18,543 bases of DNA, taken from DAOMOP01 sp035444405. GTDB lineage: Bacteria; Pseudomonadota; Gammaproteobacteria; Burkholderiales; Rhodocyclaceae. How positions within the stretch are numbered: the stretch's first letter is position 1; each line of letters opens with the position of its first letter. Positions 1 through 7,078 of this stretch are shown piece by piece. The position numbers and the translations under genes are program-made. Where the stretch lies: contig DAOMOP010000062.1 in the NCBI GenBank assembly GCA_035444405.1, positions 1 through 18,543 on the forward strand, read 5' to 3'. The notes beneath the pieces were generated by a model that saw only the letters and a program-made list of their open reading frames with translations, was not told the DNA's origin and did no database searches.

Positions 1-2420
1 ACGAACACGCTCGACAACGACATCGCCGCGGCCGCGAAGATCGGCGACAGCAGCACGCCGGCCGGGGCATAGAGCACGCCGGCCGCGAGCGGAATCAGCG
101 CGGTGTTGTATGCGAACGCCCAGAACAGGTTTTGCGCGATGTTGCGCATCGTCGCGCGCGACAGCGCGACCGCGCGCGGCACGCCGGCGAGATCGCCCGA
201 CATCAGCACGACGTCGGCGCTCTCGATCGCGACATCGGTGCCGGTGCCGATCGCGATGCCGACGTCGGCCTCGGCGAGCGCCGGCGCGTCGTTGATGCCG
301 TCGCCGACGAAGGCCACGCGGCGGCCGCCACGGCGCAGCTTCTTGAGCGCCTCGACCTTGCCGTCGGGCAGCACCTCGGCGACGACCTCGTCGATGCCGG
401 CCTGGCGCGCGATCGCGTGCGCGGTGCGCGCGTTGTCGCCGGTGATCATCGCCACCCGCAGCCCCAACGCATGGAGCGCCCGCACCGCCTGCACCGACGT
501 CGGCTTGAGTGGGTCGGCGACCGCGACGATGGCCGCGAGCCGGCCGTCGATCGCCGCGTAGAGCGGCGACTTGCCCTCGTCGCCGAGACGCTCGGCCTGC
601 GCAGCGAAGAGGTCGACGTCGAGACCGAGCCGGCGCATCAGGCGGTCGGCGCCGATCTCGACGGTGCGCCCGGAGACGGTCGCACGCACGCCGTGGCCGG
701 CCGTCGCCTCGAAGCCTTGCGCGTCGGCGAGCTCGAGCCCGCGCGCACGTGCGGCGGCGACGATCGCCTCGGCGATCGGATGCTCGGAACGGCGCTCGAC
801 CGCGGCGACGAGCGCGAGCACCTCCTCGTCGGCAAAGCCCTCGGCGGTGACCAGGTCGGTGAGCTCCGGACGGCCGACCGTCAGCGTGCCGGTCTTGTCG
901 AGCGCGACGACGTCGGCCTCGCGCAGCAGCTGCAGCGCATCGCCCTTGCGGAAGAGCACGCCCATCGCCGCGGCGCGCCCGGTCGCGACCATGATCGAGG
1001 TCGGCGTCGCCAGCCCCATCGCGCACGGGCAGGCGACGATCAGCACCGCGACCGCGTTGACCAGCGCGAAGGTCAGCGCCGGCTCGGGACCGAACGCAAG
1101 CCACACCAGAAAAGTCAGCACCGCGACGCCCATCACCACCGGCACGAACACCATCGTGACCTTGTCGACCAGCGCCTGGATCGGCAGCTTGGCCCCCTGC
1201 GCGCTCTCGACCATGCGGATGATCTGCGCGAGCACGGTGTCGGCGCCGACCTTGGTCGCGCGAAAGCTGAACGCGCCGCGCGTGTTGAGCGTGCCGCCGA
1301 CGACCGCGCTGCCTGCGCTCTTCGCGACCGGCACCGGCTCGCCGGTGATCATCGACTCGTCGACGAAGGACGCTCCCTCGATCACCTCGCCATCGACGGC
1401 GATCTTTTCGCCCGGACGCACTTCGAGGATGTCGCCGACGACGACGTCCTCGATCGCGACCTCCTGCGGCTTGCCGTCGCGGACCACCCGCGCGGTACGC
1501 GGCTGGATGCGCATCAGACGCTGGATCGCCTCGCTGGTGCGTCCGCGCGCACGTGCCTCGAGCAGTCGGCCGACCAGGATCAGCGTCACGATCACCGCGG
1601 CCGCCTCGTAGTAGACGTTCACGGTGCCTTCGGGCAGCAGCCCCGGCATGAAGGTCGCGACGACCGAATAGACCCACGCCGCACCGGTGCCGATCGCAAC
1701 CAGCGCGTTCATGTCCGGCGCGCCACGCACGAGTGCCGGCACGCCCTTGCGGAAGAAGCGCAGGCCCGGGCCGAACAGCACGACGGTGGTCAGCACGAAC
1801 TGCAGCCACCAGCTCTGGCGGTGGCCGATGTTCGCCATCACCCACTCGTGCATGCCCGGAATGAAGTGCGAGCCCATCTCGAGCACGAACACCGGCAGCG
1901 TCAGCGCCGCGGCGAGCCACACTGCGCGCCGCAGGCTTTGCTCCTCGGCCTGCGCCGTCGCCGTGCGCGCCGATTCGGTGACGTCGCCCGCCGCGCGGGC
2001 GCCGAAGCCGGCCTTCTTCACCGCCTCGACCAGCGCCGCGAGCGGCACCGCGCCGGCAGTCTCGACGCGCGCTCGGCGCGCGGCGAGGTTCACGCGCGCA
2101 TCGATCACGCCGGGCACGCGCTTCAGGACCTTCTCGACACGGCCGACGCAGGCCGCGCAGCTCATCCCTTCGATGTCGAGCGTGAGGTCGTCGCGCGCGA
2201 CCTCGTAGCCGGCCTTCTTCACCGCGTCGGCAAGCGCGGCGAACGGCACGTCGGGTGCGACCGTCACGGTGGCGGATTCGGTGGCGAGATTGACACTGGC
2301 CGAGCGCACGCCCTCGACCTTCGTCAGCGCCTTCTCGACGTGCGCCACGCACGATGCGCAGGTCATCCCGGTGACGTTCAGCGTGCGCACCTCGTCGCGG
2401 GCTACGGTTGTCTGGTTCAT
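1..2420 (-). CDS. copA: Cu(I)-exporting P1B-type ATPase CopA (3' end cut off by window)
   Basis: This inner-membrane pump uses ATP to export Cu(I) from the cytoplasm. 806 complete codons are visible, and only the last ten to twenty residues should be missing. Two N-terminal heavy-metal domains carry GMTCASC (C21, C24) and GMSCAAC (C88, C91). The actuator TGE is at 359-361, the membrane CPC at 464-466, the phosphorylation motif DKTGT at 508-512, the SEHP nucleotide-binding motif at 545-548 and GDGIND at 706-711. The YN pair (771-772) and MSLSS (800-804) of the last two membrane helices, with CPC, are the copper(I) (P1B-1) signature. The ATG at 2418-2420 has a GGAG-like site upstream and lies about 30 nt after a MerR-type promoter, so the gene is probably copper-induced. 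The residue after SSV is Phe rather than the usual Ser. Motifs are seen directly; copper specificity is inferred from them. Confidence 0.96.
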   Translation of the reverse strand, partial: MNQTTVARDEVRTLNVTGMTCASCVAHVEKALTKVEGVRSASVNLATESATVTVAPDVPFAALADAVKKAGYEVARDDLTLDIEGMSCAACVGRVEKVLKRVPGVIDARVNLAARRARVETAGAVPLAALVEAVKKAGFGARAAGDVTESARTATAQAEEQSLRRAVWLAAALTLPVFVLEMGSHFIPGMHEWVMANIGHRQSWWLQFVLTTVVLFGPGLRFFRKGVPALVRGAPDMNALVAIGTGAAWVYSVVATFMPGLLPEGTVNVYYEAAAVIVTLILVGRLLEARARGRTSEAIQRLMRIQPRTARVVRDGKPQEVAIEDVVVGDILEVRPGEKIAVDGEVIEGASFVDESMITGEPVPVAKSAGSAVVGGTLNTRGAFSFRATKVGADTVLAQIIRMVESAQGAKLPIQALVDKVTMVFVPVVMGVAVLTFLVWLAFGPEPALTFALVNAVAVLIVACPCAMGLATPTSIMVATGRAAAMGVLFRKGDALQLLREADVVALDKTGTLTVGRPELTDLVTAEGFADEEVLALVAAVERRSEHPIAEAIVAAARARGLELADAQGFEATAGHGVRATVSGRTVEIGADRLMRRLGLDVDLFAAQAERLGDEGKSPLYAAIDGRLAAIVAVADPLKPTSVQAVRALHALGLRVAMITGDNARTAHAIARQAGIDEVVAEVLPDGKVEALKKLRRGGRRVAFVGDGINDAPALAEADVGIAIGTGTDVAIESADVVLMSGDLAGVPRAVALSRATMRNIAQNLFWAFAYNTALIPLAAGVLYAPAGVLLSPIFAAAAMSLSSVF

Positions 2421-2456
2421 TGCGGAACTCCGGGCTGTGAATGTGCGATTGCGCGC

Positions 2457-2487
2457 ACTGTAGACCTTGACCACGTGGGAAGGTCAA
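2457..2487 (-). promoter_or_regulatory. CueR/MerR-type copper-responsive promoter of copA
   Basis: Read on the minus strand, a -35 TTGACC (2482-2487) and a -10 TACAGT (2457-2462) are separated by exactly 19 bp. Inside the spacer, 2464-2484 is a 21-bp dyad with arms ACCTT...AAGGT. The over-long 19-bp spacer with a central dyad is the hallmark of MerR-family promoters, and the arms match the known CueR box of E. coli copA. The copA ATG follows about 30 nt after the expected start of transcription. No cueR gene lies in the window. Confidence 0.88.
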
Positions 2488-2572
2488 CCGTTCGTCGCAT
2501 CCGCACGCAGCCGGCACGCGAGCCCCGAACCGCCCGTTGGCGCGATCGCTCCGCCTGTGGGCGGCCCGGCGA

Positions 2573-3883
2573 CTACGCTCCCGGCGCAAGGTCCTCGTCG
2601 GCGGCCCGCGTCACCAGCAGCTGGTCGATGCGGAAGTTGTCGATGTCGACGACCTCGAACTTGAAGCCGCGATAGACGACGGCGTCGGTGCGGCGCGGCA
2701 CCTTGCGCAGCCGGTACATCATGAAGCCGGCGATGGTCTCGTAGTTTTCGCTGCCTTCGAACGACTCGATGCCGAGCGCCTGCATCACGTCCTCGACCGG
2801 TGTCAGTCCGTCGATCAGCCACGAGGCTTCGTCGCGCTTGACGATCAGCTCCTCGCTGACCGCGCTGCCGAGCTCGCCCATCACCGTGTTCATGACGTCC
2901 TGCAGCGTCAGCAGGCCGACGATCAGCGCATATTCGTTGACGATCAGCGCGAAGTCCTCGCGCGCGGCGCGAAAGCGCTCGAGCGCCTCGAACAGCGTCA
3001 GCGTGTCGGGAATCACCAGCGCCTCGCGCATCACCGGGTCGGCGAGCAGCGAGAGCTTCTGGCCGGACAGAATGCGCGCGAACACGTCCTTCGAATCGAC
3101 GTAGCCGAGCACGTGATCGATGGACCCTTCGCAGACCGGAAACTTGCCGTGCGGATGGTCGGCGAGCTTGGCTCGGATGCTCTCCTCGGCCTCGTCGAGC
3201 GTGAAGTACACGACGCTGTCGCGCGCCGTCATCGCCGAGGTGACGGTGCGTGCGTCGAGCTCGAACACGTTGGCGATCAGCTGGTGCTCGTGGCGCAGCA
3301 GCACGCCGGCCTGGGCGCCGGCGTCGGCCATCGCGACGATTTCCTCCGAGGTGATGTCCTCGGGACGCACGTTGGGCAGCTTGAACAGCCGAAACAGCCA
3401 GTTCGCGAAGCCATCGAACAGCCACACCAGCGGCATGAACAGCGACACGCAGAACTGCATCGGCCGCACGATCACGACCGCGACCTTCTCGGGCGCGGTC
3501 ATCGCGAGGCGCTTGGGCACCAGGTCGGCGAACAGCACGAACAGCGACGTGACGAGCGCGAACGCGCACGCCGACGCGATCGGGGCGAGCCGCTCGCCGG
3601 CATAGACCAGCCCGATCAGCTCGGCGAGGGCCGGTGCCAGCGCCGACTCGCCGACGATACCGCCCATGATCGCCACGGCATTGAGGCCGATCTGCACGAC
3701 GGTGAAGAAATGGCCGGGGTTGTCCTGAAGGCGCAGCACCTTTTCGGCGGCGGCATTGCCCTGCTGGGCCATCAGCCGCAGCTTGATCTTGCGCGAGGCC
3801 GCCAGCGAGATCTCCGAGATCGACAGCCAGGCCGACAGCGCGATGAGCACGAATATGATGAAGAACTGACTTGCGACGTCCAC
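2573..3883 (-). CDS. paeA: DUF21/CBS/CorC-HlyC membrane protein, PaeA (YtfL) type
   Basis: This 436-residue protein is an inner-membrane member of the CNNM/CorC family. It resembles E. coli PaeA (YtfL), which is linked to putrescine and cadaverine export. The N-terminal DUF21 domain (about 1-190) has hydrophobic helices and the family stretches SEISLAASRKIK (23-34) and VQIGLNAVAIMGGIVG (63-78). A CBS pair follows at about 215-335, containing HPHGKFPVC and GYVDSKD. The C-terminal CorC_HlyC domain (about 350-430) holds NYETIAGFMMYRLRK and VVDIDNFRIDQLLV. Length matches the E. coli protein (about 447). The start is GTG at 3881-3883 with GGAG seven bases upstream. The gene is separated from copA by the copA promoter, so it is probably its own unit. 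The substrate is inferred only from homology. Confidence 0.88.
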   Translation of the reverse strand: MDVASQFFIIFVLIALSAWLSISEISLAASRKIKLRLMAQQGNAAAEKVLRLQDNPGHFFTVVQIGLNAVAIMGGIVGESALAPALAELIGLVYAGERLAPIASACAFALVTSLFVLFADLVPKRLAMTAPEKVAVVIVRPMQFCVSLFMPLVWLFDGFANWLFRLFKLPNVRPEDITSEEIVAMADAGAQAGVLLRHEHQLIANVFELDARTVTSAMTARDSVVYFTLDEAEESIRAKLADHPHGKFPVCEGSIDHVLGYVDSKDVFARILSGQKLSLLADPVMREALVIPDTLTLFEALERFRAAREDFALIVNEYALIVGLLTLQDVMNTVMGELGSAVSEELIVKRDEASWLIDGLTPVEDVMQALGIESFEGSENYETIAGFMMYRLRKVPRRTDAVVYRGFKFEVVDIDNFRIDQLLVTRAADEDLAPGA

Positions 3884-3931
3884 GATGACACTCCAGTGCC
3901 CGCCGCGGCACCAGGCCCGGCTTTCGCGGCT

Positions 3932-3937
3932 ATTCTA
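3932..3937 (-). promoter_or_regulatory. Possible -10 element for paeA
   Basis: On the minus strand TAGAAT (five of six to consensus) lies about 50 bases before the paeA GTG. No convincing -35 is found at normal spacing. The same AT-rich patch could serve the plus-strand gene at 4088, whose leader would then be about 150 nt. Confidence 0.25.
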
Positions 3938-4087
3938 TCGCCTTCGGCAGGCCGTCATGACGTCGCTATCAGCCTTTGGCCGCCCGGACTGGCGCCGCCG
4001 CAACGCGTCGCGAGGCATCCGTACGGCCGGGACATCGCACGCGCACGCGAGGACGTGTCCGCCAGCCACCGCACAGGAGCGCGCTTC

Positions 4088-5431
4088 ATGACAGACATCC
4101 GCAAGGTCATCATCCTCGGCGCCGCCGGGCGCGATTTCCACAACTTCAACACCTGCTACCGCGACGACTCGCGCTTCGCGGTGGTCGCCTTCACCGCGGC
4201 GCAGATCCCCGACATCGCCGGACGCCGCTATCCGCCCGAGCTCGCCGGCCCGCTCTACCCCGGCGGGATTCCGATCCATCCCGAAAGCGCGCTGCCGCGC
4301 CTGATCCGCGAGCACGGCATCGATGTCTGCATGTTCGCGTACAGCGACGTGCCCTATGCCAAGGTGATGGAGACGGGCGCCGTCGTCAACGCGGCCGGCG
4401 CCGACTTCGTGCTGGCCGGCCCGCGCGCGACGATGCTCGCGAGCACCAGGCCGGTCGTCGCCGTGGTCGCCACGCGTACCGGCGCCGGCAAGAGCCAGAC
4501 CTGCCGGCGCATCGTCGCCGACCTCGCGGCCCGCGGCCTTCGCGTCGTCACCGTCCGCCACCCGATGCCGTACGGCGATCTCGCCGCGCAGCGCGTGCAG
4601 CGCTTCGCGACGCTCGACGATCTCGTCCGCGAGCGCTGCACGGTCGAGGAGATGGAGGAATACGAGCCGCACATCGAGCGCGGCAATGTCGTCTATGCCG
4701 GCGTCGACTACGAGGCGGTGCTGCGCGCGGCCGAGACCGATCCGGCCGGCTGCGACGTGATCGTGTGGGACGGCGGCAACAACGACTATCCGTTCTTCCG
4801 CCCCGACCTCACCATCACCGTCGCTGACCCGCATCGTGCCGGCCACGAGCTCTCGTATTACGCCGGCGAGCTCAACCTGCGGCTTGCCGACGTGGTCGTG
4901 ATCAACAAGATCGACACGGCTCCCGAGGGCGGCGTCGAGACCGTGCGCGACAGCGTCGCGCGCGTCAATCCGGGCGCCCGCGTGGTCCTCGCGGCCTCAC
5001 CGCTCACGCTCGACCGGCCGCAGCACGTGGCCGGCAAGCGCGTGCTCGTGGTCGAGGACGGACCGACCCTGACCCACGGCGGGATGCGCATCGGCGCCGG
5101 AACGCTGGCCGCACGCCGCTTCGGTGCCGATGCGATCATCGATCCGCGCCCGTTTGCGGTCGGCCGCATCGCGACGACCTATGCGAGCTGGCCCGACATC
5201 GGCGCGGTCCTGCCGGCGATGGGCTACGGCGCGCAGCAGCTCGCCGACCTCGAGGCCACCATCGATGCCTGCCCGTGCGACGCAGTGGTGATCGGCACGC
5301 CCGTCGATCTGACCCGCGTGATTCCGATTGCGAAGCCGACCGCCCGCGTGCACTACGAACTCGAGGAGATCGGCCATCCGGACCTGCACGACGTGCTCGA
5401 CGCATTCGTTCGCGAGCATGGGCTCACCTGA
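4088..5431 (+). CDS. Cyclic 2,3-diphosphoglycerate synthetase-like P-loop protein (COG2403 type)
   Basis: This 447-residue cytoplasmic NTPase resembles archaeal cyclic 2,3-diphosphoglycerate synthetase, which closes 2,3-bisphosphoglycerate into cDPG using ATP in thermophilic methanogens. The N-terminal part (1-120) starts with a Rossmann-like segment, VIILGAAGRDFHNFN (7-21). The P-loop ATRTGAGKS is at 128-136, WDGGNND at 227-233 and a GTPase-like NKID at 273-276. Length is close to the archaeal enzyme (about 460). The ATG at 4088 has AGGAG (4075-4079) eight bases upstream. The gene is divergent from paeA, convergent with yaeQ and alone on its strand, so the neighbours give no pathway clue. 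Family membership is from recalled sequence features. Whether a mesophilic bacterium makes cDPG is unknown, and the protein may be a GTPase with another job. Confidence 0.8.
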   Translation: MTDIRKVIILGAAGRDFHNFNTCYRDDSRFAVVAFTAAQIPDIAGRRYPPELAGPLYPGGIPIHPESALPRLIREHGIDVCMFAYSDVPYAKVMETGAVVNAAGADFVLAGPRATMLASTRPVVAVVATRTGAGKSQTCRRIVADLAARGLRVVTVRHPMPYGDLAAQRVQRFATLDDLVRERCTVEEMEEYEPHIERGNVVYAGVDYEAVLRAAETDPAGCDVIVWDGGNNDYPFFRPDLTITVADPHRAGHELSYYAGELNLRLADVVVINKIDTAPEGGVETVRDSVARVNPGARVVLAASPLTLDRPQHVAGKRVLVVEDGPTLTHGGMRIGAGTLAARRFGADAIIDPRPFAVGRIATTYASWPDIGAVLPAMGYGAQQLADLEATIDACPCDAVVIGTPVDLTRVIPIAKPTARVHYELEEIGHPDLHDVLDAFVREHGLT

Positions 5432-5451
5432 TTGGTGATGGGCTAGGCGGG

Positions 5452-5467
5452 TGCGCACCGGTGCGCA
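5452..5467. repeat. 16-bp perfect palindrome between convergent genes
   Basis: TGCGCACC followed by GGTGCGCA is a perfect 16-bp palindrome, 20 bases after the stop of the plus-strand gene and about 95 bases before the end of convergent yaeQ. It also contains a direct repeat of GGTGCGCA (5450-5457, 5460-5467). As RNA it gives a 6-bp stem with a 4-nt loop on either strand. No T tract follows, so a terminator role is only possible. Confidence 0.35.
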
Positions 5468-5562
5468 TCGCGCCCGCGCGGTCGCCCCCTGCCATACGAC
5501 CGCGAAGGCGGGCCCGATCGCCGCGAGCCGCGCGGTTGGCCGTGACGCGAACACGCCCGTGC

Positions 5563-6102
5563 TCACTCCCGGCGCAGCGTCACCGGCTCGACCAGCACGG
5601 TGGCCTGTCCGTTGGTGATCCACACCTGGCCGTCCTGCACCGTCACCTGCAGCCGCATGCCGCGGTCGGTCAGCTCGGCCAGCGCAGGCGCGGCATCCGG
5701 CGGCAGGTTCAGCACGGTCAGATTGGCGAGGCGTGTGAGCTTGTTGCGAACGCCGTTCCACCACACGTCGGCGGCACGCCCGTAGCTGACCACGACGACA
5801 TGGGCGGCCCGTGCGGCGGCCTTGCGAATCCATTTTTCGTCGGGCTGGCCGACGTCGATCCAGCGTTCGATCGCACCGGTCAGGTCGCGCTGCCACAGGT
5901 CCGGCTCGTCATCGACGCACAGCCCCTTGCCGAAGGCGAGCGCGGGATCGGCGTACAGCGCGAACGCGACCAGCCGCACCATCATGCGCTCGTCGGTTTC
6001 TGACGGGTGGCGCGCAATCGTGAGCTGGTGCTCGCCGTAATAGCCGCGATCCATGTCCGCGATGCCGAGCTCGGCCTTGTAGATGGTTGCCTTGAGTGCC
6101 AT
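5563..6102 (-). CDS. yaeQ: YaeQ family protein
   Basis: This 179-residue cytoplasmic protein closely follows E. coli YaeQ (181 residues). It opens with the near-invariant MALKATIYKA, has ARHPSETDERMMVRL at about 31-45, DDEPDLWQRD, and a C-terminal part with LQVTVQDGQVWI. YaeQ has a PD-(D/E)XK nuclease-like fold. E. coli YaeQ was reported to suppress loss of RfaH, but its biochemical role is not settled. The ATG at 6100-6102 has only a G-rich stretch upstream, with no strong Shine-Dalgarno site. It starts 14 nt after the stop of the unrecognised gene at 6117-6905, so the two are probably cotranscribed. Confidence 0.92.
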   Translation of the reverse strand: MALKATIYKAELGIADMDRGYYGEHQLTIARHPSETDERMMVRLVAFALYADPALAFGKGLCVDDEPDLWQRDLTGAIERWIDVGQPDEKWIRKAAARAAHVVVVSYGRAADVWWNGVRNKLTRLANLTVLNLPPDAAPALAELTDRGMRLQVTVQDGQVWITNGQATVLVEPVTLRRE

Positions 6103-6116
6103 GAAAACCGCCCCGC

Positions 6117-6905
6117 TCAGTGCACACTGCCCGAGGCCGGGCGCCTGGCCTGCTGCCAGGCCAGCACGGACCGGCGCGCCAGCCCCATCACGAGCTCGCG
6201 CTGCTCGGCCGGCAGCTGGGTGGCCAGCGCTGCGAACAGGGCCTCGGTCGCGTCGCGCGCCAGACCGTCGGCGGCGAAGCCTTCGGAGAGGCACTGGATC
6301 TGGATGTGTGCGACCGCGTCGGCGACCAGGCGCCAGCCGAGCTCGGGCATCAGCCGGACCAGGCCGCACATCATGCCGCCAAGCTGCGTGACGATCGCCA
6401 TGGCCTGGTCGCGGTCGTCGCTGGCGATCAGCGCGTGCCACAGTGCGAGGTGGATGCCCCGGCGCAAGGCGATCTTGAAGTCGATTGCATTGCCCTCGTG
6501 CGCATCGATTGCCGCGAACATCTGCTGGAAGCACGCCTCGGCCTGCGGATCGAGCGCGGTGCGCAACGCACCGACGAGCTCGGTGAGGCCGGGGATCGCC
6601 TGCAGGCCGAAAGCACGGCTGTAGGCGAGTCCCCACTGGTCCAGCCCCACCATCAGCATCGCCAGGCGCAGGCTGCGCGCCTCGTCGGTCGGCGCGGCGG
6701 AGGACCACTTCTGCAACGCGTCGGCGAGCTGCGCGACGCCGCGTGCACGACCGGCGTCGTCCTCGCCGACGGTGAGCCGGAACACCTGCGCGAAGGCGTC
6801 CTGGGCCATGCGCGCCGCCACGGTCTGAATGTCGGGCGGAGCGAGCTCGGCGAGCGCATCGATGGGAATCGCGCGCGCTGCGGGATCTTCGTGATCCTGA
6901 TTCAT
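6117..6905 (-). CDS. Unrecognised helical cytoplasmic protein upstream of yaeQ
   Basis: I do not recognise this 262-residue protein. It has no signal peptide or clear membrane helix. Almost all of it is amphipathic helix rich in Ala, Leu and Arg. It contains GLDQWGLAYSRAFGL (87-101), AIDAHEGNAIDFKIALRRG (132-150) and a Met/Cys patch GGMMCGLVRLMPELGW (176-191). The ATG at 6903-6905 was chosen because the upstream reading frame looks non-coding and a promoter-like pair lies just before it. Ribosome binding looks weak, since the upstream bases read CCTCCC on the coding strand. It is followed after 14 nt by yaeQ and is divergent from srkA. It may be lineage-restricted. Expression as a gene is supported by coding-like composition, position and spacing. 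Confidence 0.75.
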   Translation of the reverse strand: MNQDHEDPAARAIPIDALAELAPPDIQTVAARMAQDAFAQVFRLTVGEDDAGRARGVAQLADALQKWSSAAPTDEARSLRLAMLMVGLDQWGLAYSRAFGLQAIPGLTELVGALRTALDPQAEACFQQMFAAIDAHEGNAIDFKIALRRGIHLALWHALIASDDRDQAMAIVTQLGGMMCGLVRLMPELGWRLVADAVAHIQIQCLSEGFAADGLARDATEALFAALATQLPAEQRELVMGLARRSVLAWQQARRPASGSVH

Positions 6906-6932
6906 GCGGGAGGTCCAGCGGAAAAAGGCGCC

Positions 6933-6961
6933 ATTGTGAGGCCCGCCGCGAGTGCGGGCAA
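6933..6961 (-). promoter_or_regulatory. Candidate promoter of the unrecognised gene - yaeQ unit
   Basis: On the minus strand TTGCCC (6956-6961, four of six to -35) and CACAAT (6933-6938, four of six to -10) are 17 bp apart. The predicted start of transcription falls about 20 bases before the ATG at 6905. The -35 lies inside the inverted repeat at 6954-6976, which suggests regulation of this promoter. Confidence 0.4.
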
Positions 6962-6976
6962 TGCCGGATTGCCCGC
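6954..6976. promoter_or_regulatory. Perfect 9-bp inverted repeat (operator-like) in divergent spacer
   Basis: GCGGGCAAT (6954-6962), a 5-base spacer GCCGG, and ATTGCCCGC (6968-6976) form a perfect dyad. It sits between the divergent genes at 6905 (minus) and 7079 (plus) and overlaps the candidate minus-strand -35. It is far from any gene end, so it is not placed as a terminator. A repressor or activator site is the simplest reading. Confidence 0.5.
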
Positions 6977-7028
6977 CCGCCCTCCGCGTCGCGCGCACCG
7001 AAGGTATCTGGCCGCGCGGCCCATTCCC

Positions 7029-7037
7029 TGACACAAT
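7029..7037 (+). promoter_or_regulatory. Possible extended -10 promoter of srkA
   Basis: TG-A-CACAAT has the extended -10 layout, with four of six bases matching the hexamer. The -35 region at 17 bp (TGGCCG, 7009-7014) is poor. The expected transcript would begin about 35 bases before the srkA ATG. Confidence 0.3.
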
Positions 7038-7078
7038 GAACCGACCGCGCCGTGACGGCGCACTGCCCCGACGTACCG

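Noticed and set aside
2551..2564. Short hairpin CCGCC/GGCGG between paeA and copA as a terminator
   Set aside because: Only five pairs and no T tract; common by chance in this sequence.
132..2675. A plus-strand open frame of about 850 codons opposite copA
   Set aside because: It is antisense to a gene with every CopA motif, is full of His, Arg and Asp from reversed GC-rich codons and has no recognisable domain. Long shadow frames are expected at this GC content.
3935..4846. A minus-strand frame of about 300 codons opposite the cDPG-synthetase-like gene
   Set aside because: The opposite strand carries a P-loop, NKID and a good ribosome site; the antisense frame has no motif.
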